Shown here: in pieces, positions 4,644 to 6,466 of the stretch
Layout of the letters: each line of letters begins with the position of its first letter
Position numbering within the stretch: the first letter of the stretch is position 1
NCBI GenBank assembly: GCA_021816565.1
Contig: JAKAXN010000121.1
Span: 4,780-11,245 of the forward strand
Reading direction: 5' to 3'
Source of the DNA: Actinomycetes bacterium
GTDB taxonomy: Bacteria; Actinomycetota; Acidimicrobiia; Acidimicrobiales; Palsa-688
DNA length: 6,466 bases
The notes under the pieces: model-generated
Database searches by the model: none
What the model saw: the letters and a program-made list of their open reading frames with translations, nothing else
Told to the model about the DNA's origin: nothing
Program-made: the position numbers and the translations under genes

Positions 4644-6466
4644 ATGTCGATCGCCATCTCCGAGGATCACCAGGCCCTGTCCGCCACGGTCCAGGACTTC
4701 CTGGCCAGGAACGCGGCCGTGGCCGCCGCCCGGACCCTGCTCGAAGCTCCCGGGGAGGACCTCCCGGGGTTCTGGCCGGACCTGGCCGGCCTGGGCTGGC
4801 TGGGCATCCACCTGCCGGAGGAGTACGGGGGGTCGGGCTACGGCATGCCGGAGCTGGCCGTGGTGGTGGAGCAGCTCGGCCGGGCCGTGTGCCCGGGACC
4901 GGCGGTGCCCACCGTCATCGCCAGCGCCGTCATCGCGGCGTCCGCCGCCGAGCACCTGAAGAAGCAGCACCTTCCCGGCCTGGCCGACGGTTCGGTGGCG
5001 GCCGGGGTCGCTCTCGACGCCGAGGTGACCGTGCGCGACGGGCGGGTCAGCGGCACCGCGGCCGGGGTGCTGGGCGCCGGCACGGCCGCCATCGTGGTCG
5101 TCCCGGCCGGCGATGACGCCGTGGTGGTCGACGCTTCGGGCCCGGCGGTGCGCGTCGAGATTCCCGCCAACATGGATCCCACCCGCCGCACCGGCCGGGT
5201 GGTCTTCGACGGCGCCGAGGCCGAGGTCATCCCCGGCGGCCGGCGCCTCCTCACCGACCTGGGCCGCCTCATCCTGGCCGCCGAGGCGACCGGCGTGGCC
5301 CGCCAGTGCTGCGATGCGGGCGCCGGGTACGCCCAGGCCCGGGTGCAGTTCGGCCGCCCCATCGGCACCTACCAGGCGGTGAAGCACCACTGCGCCAACA
5401 TGCTGGTGGAGGCCGAGCTGGCCACCGCGGCGGTCTGGGATGCGGCCCGGGCTGCGGCCGCCGGGGGTGACGCTTTCTCCTACGGAGCGGCCATGGCCGC
5501 GTCGCTGGCCACCCACGCGGCGGTCCACAACGCCAATCTCAACATCCAGGTCCACGGCGGCATCGGCTTCACCTGGGAACACGACGCCCATCTGTACCTG
5601 CGCCGGGCGTCGGCCATCTCCAGCCTGGTCGACGAGGAGGCGGCGGCAGTGGAGATCGCCGCCCTGGCCCGGGCCGGGGTGCGCCGCAGCAGCGACATCG
5701 ACCTGCCACCCGAGGCCGAGGACATCCGCCGGGAGGTCGCCGCCTTCGCCCGGTCGATCAGGGACCTCGGCCCCGACGCGCAGCGCGCCGCCATGCTCGA
5801 GTCCGGCTACGCCATGCCCCACTGGCCCCGGCCGTGGGGGCGCGACGCCGGGGCGGTGGAGCAGCTGGTCATCCAGCAGGAGTTCTCCGCGGCCGGCGTG
5901 TCCCGCCCGGCCTACGGCATCACCGGCTGGGTGATCCTGACCCTCATCCAGCACGCCACGGAAGACCAGATCGCCAGGTGGGTCCGTCCGGCCCTCAACC
6001 AGGAGCTGATCTGGTGCCAGCTCTTCAGCGAGCCCGACGCCGGCTCCGATGCGGCCGGCATCAAGACCAGGGGCCGCCGGGTGGAGGGCGGCTGGGTGGT
6101 CAACGGTCAGAAGGTGTGGACCAGCGGGGCCCACCAGGCGGCGTTCGGCCTGGCCACCGTCCGGACCAACCCCGACGCCCCCAAGCACCAGGGCATCACC
6201 ATGATGGTCATGGACATGCACGCCGAGGGGGTGACGGTGCGACCGCTGCGCCAGGTCACCGGCCACTCCGAGTTCAACGAGGTGTTCTTCAACGACGTGT
6301 TCGTCCCCGACGACGACGTGGTGGGCCCGGTGGACGGCGGCTGGACCGTCGCACGCGCCACTCTCGGCAACGAGAGTGTCAGCATCGGTGGTGGGGCGGG
6401 CGGCATGGCCGTCCCCGTCGAGATGTTCTTCGGCCCGCTGGACGCCCACCCCGAGCGGCTGCCCGG
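4644..6466 (+). CDS. Tandem (fused double) acyl-CoA dehydrogenase, FadE6-like, 3' end cut by the window
   Basis: FAD-dependent enzymes of this family introduce the alpha,beta double bond into acyl-CoA in the first step of beta-oxidation. The frame is open for 607 residues to the window edge. Two acyl-CoA dehydrogenase units lie in tandem. Unit 1, about residues 1-345, has an N-terminal helical part (GWLGIHLPEEYGGSGYG), a short middle domain without the usual EP-AGSD motif, and a full C-terminal part with QFGRPIGTYQAVKHH from 235 and QVHGGIGFTWEHDAHLYLRR from 302. Unit 2 starts near residue 360 and contains MPHWPRPWGR, ITGWVILTLIQH, the substrate/FAD motif LFSEPDAGSD (460-469), GQKVWTSGA (489-497) and NEVFFNDVFVP; its C-terminal part lies beyond the window. 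Mycobacterial FadE6, FadE22 and FadE34 are fused proteins of about 710-730 residues, so some 110-130 residues are missing here. Unit 2 most resembles FadE6 from memory; the substrate is unknown. ATG 4644 is preferred because MSIAISEDHQAL is a typical family N-terminus; GTG 4635 is the alternative. Confidence 0.9.
   Translation, partial: MSIAISEDHQALSATVQDFLARNAAVAAARTLLEAPGEDLPGFWPDLAGLGWLGIHLPEEYGGSGYGMPELAVVVEQLGRAVCPGPAVPTVIASAVIAASAAEHLKKQHLPGLADGSVAAGVALDAEVTVRDGRVSGTAAGVLGAGTAAIVVVPAGDDAVVVDASGPAVRVEIPANMDPTRRTGRVVFDGAEAEVIPGGRRLLTDLGRLILAAEATGVARQCCDAGAGYAQARVQFGRPIGTYQAVKHHCANMLVEAELATAAVWDAARAAAAGGDAFSYGAAMAASLATHAAVHNANLNIQVHGGIGFTWEHDAHLYLRRASAISSLVDEEAAAVEIAALARAGVRRSSDIDLPPEAEDIRREVAAFARSIRDLGPDAQRAAMLESGYAMPHWPRPWGRDAGAVEQLVIQQEFSAAGVSRPAYGITGWVILTLIQHATEDQIARWVRPALNQELIWCQLFSEPDAGSDAAGIKTRGRRVEGGWVVNGQKVWTSGAHQAAFGLATVRTNPDAPKHQGITMMVMDMHAEGVTVRPLRQVTGHSEFNEVFFNDVFVPDDDVVGPVDGGWTVARATLGNESVSIGGGAGGMAVPVEMFFGPLDAHPERLP

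Noticed and set aside
4560..6449. A 629-residue minus-strand open frame opposite the acyl-CoA dehydrogenase
   Set aside because: It is His/Gly/Arg-rich low complexity, while the plus-strand frame contains clear acyl-CoA dehydrogenase motifs throughout.
1..6466. Search for a defence system, mobile element, CRISPR array, tRNA or other RNA gene
   Set aside because: No transposase, integrase, terminal repeats, spaced direct repeats or tRNA-like folds were seen; nearly all the DNA is explained by respiratory and lipid-metabolism genes.

Overview
The window is very GC-rich (roughly three quarters G+C), with third codon positions almost always G or C in the real genes. A fused cydDC gene directly after cydB, an acyl-CoA dehydrogenase of the fused mycobacterial FadE6 type, and an apparently leaderless start with a TANNNT box all point to a high-GC actinomycete. 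I cannot place it more precisely from this sequence.

Layout, left to right. (1) Positions 1-627, + strand: the C-terminal 208 residues of CydB, subunit II of cytochrome bd quinol oxidase; its start lies before the window. (2) Positions 629-4186, + strand: a single 1185-residue CydD-CydC fusion, the ABC exporter needed to mature cytochrome bd, starting one base after the cydB stop. This is the distal end of a cydA-cydB-cydDC operon. (3) Positions 4217-4459, - strand: a small 80-residue gene of unknown function, convergent with cydDC, with a clear Shine-Dalgarno sequence. A GC-rich hairpin sits between the two gene ends. (4) Positions 4460-4643: a divergent intergenic region holding a probable -10 box for the next gene. 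(5) Positions 4644-6466, + strand: a tandem (double) acyl-CoA dehydrogenase, truncated by the window end after 607 residues.

The first two genes work together in aerobic or microaerobic respiration: CydAB is the terminal oxidase and CydDC the membrane transporter that allows haem-loaded oxidase to assemble. The acyl-CoA dehydrogenase belongs to a separate fatty-acid or lipid beta-oxidation unit, and nothing here ties it to the cyd operon. I see no mobile element, CRISPR array, RNA gene or defence system. Most of the window is ordinary; the points most worth a second look are the small orphan gene, the leaderless promoter, and the asymmetries inside the two fused proteins.
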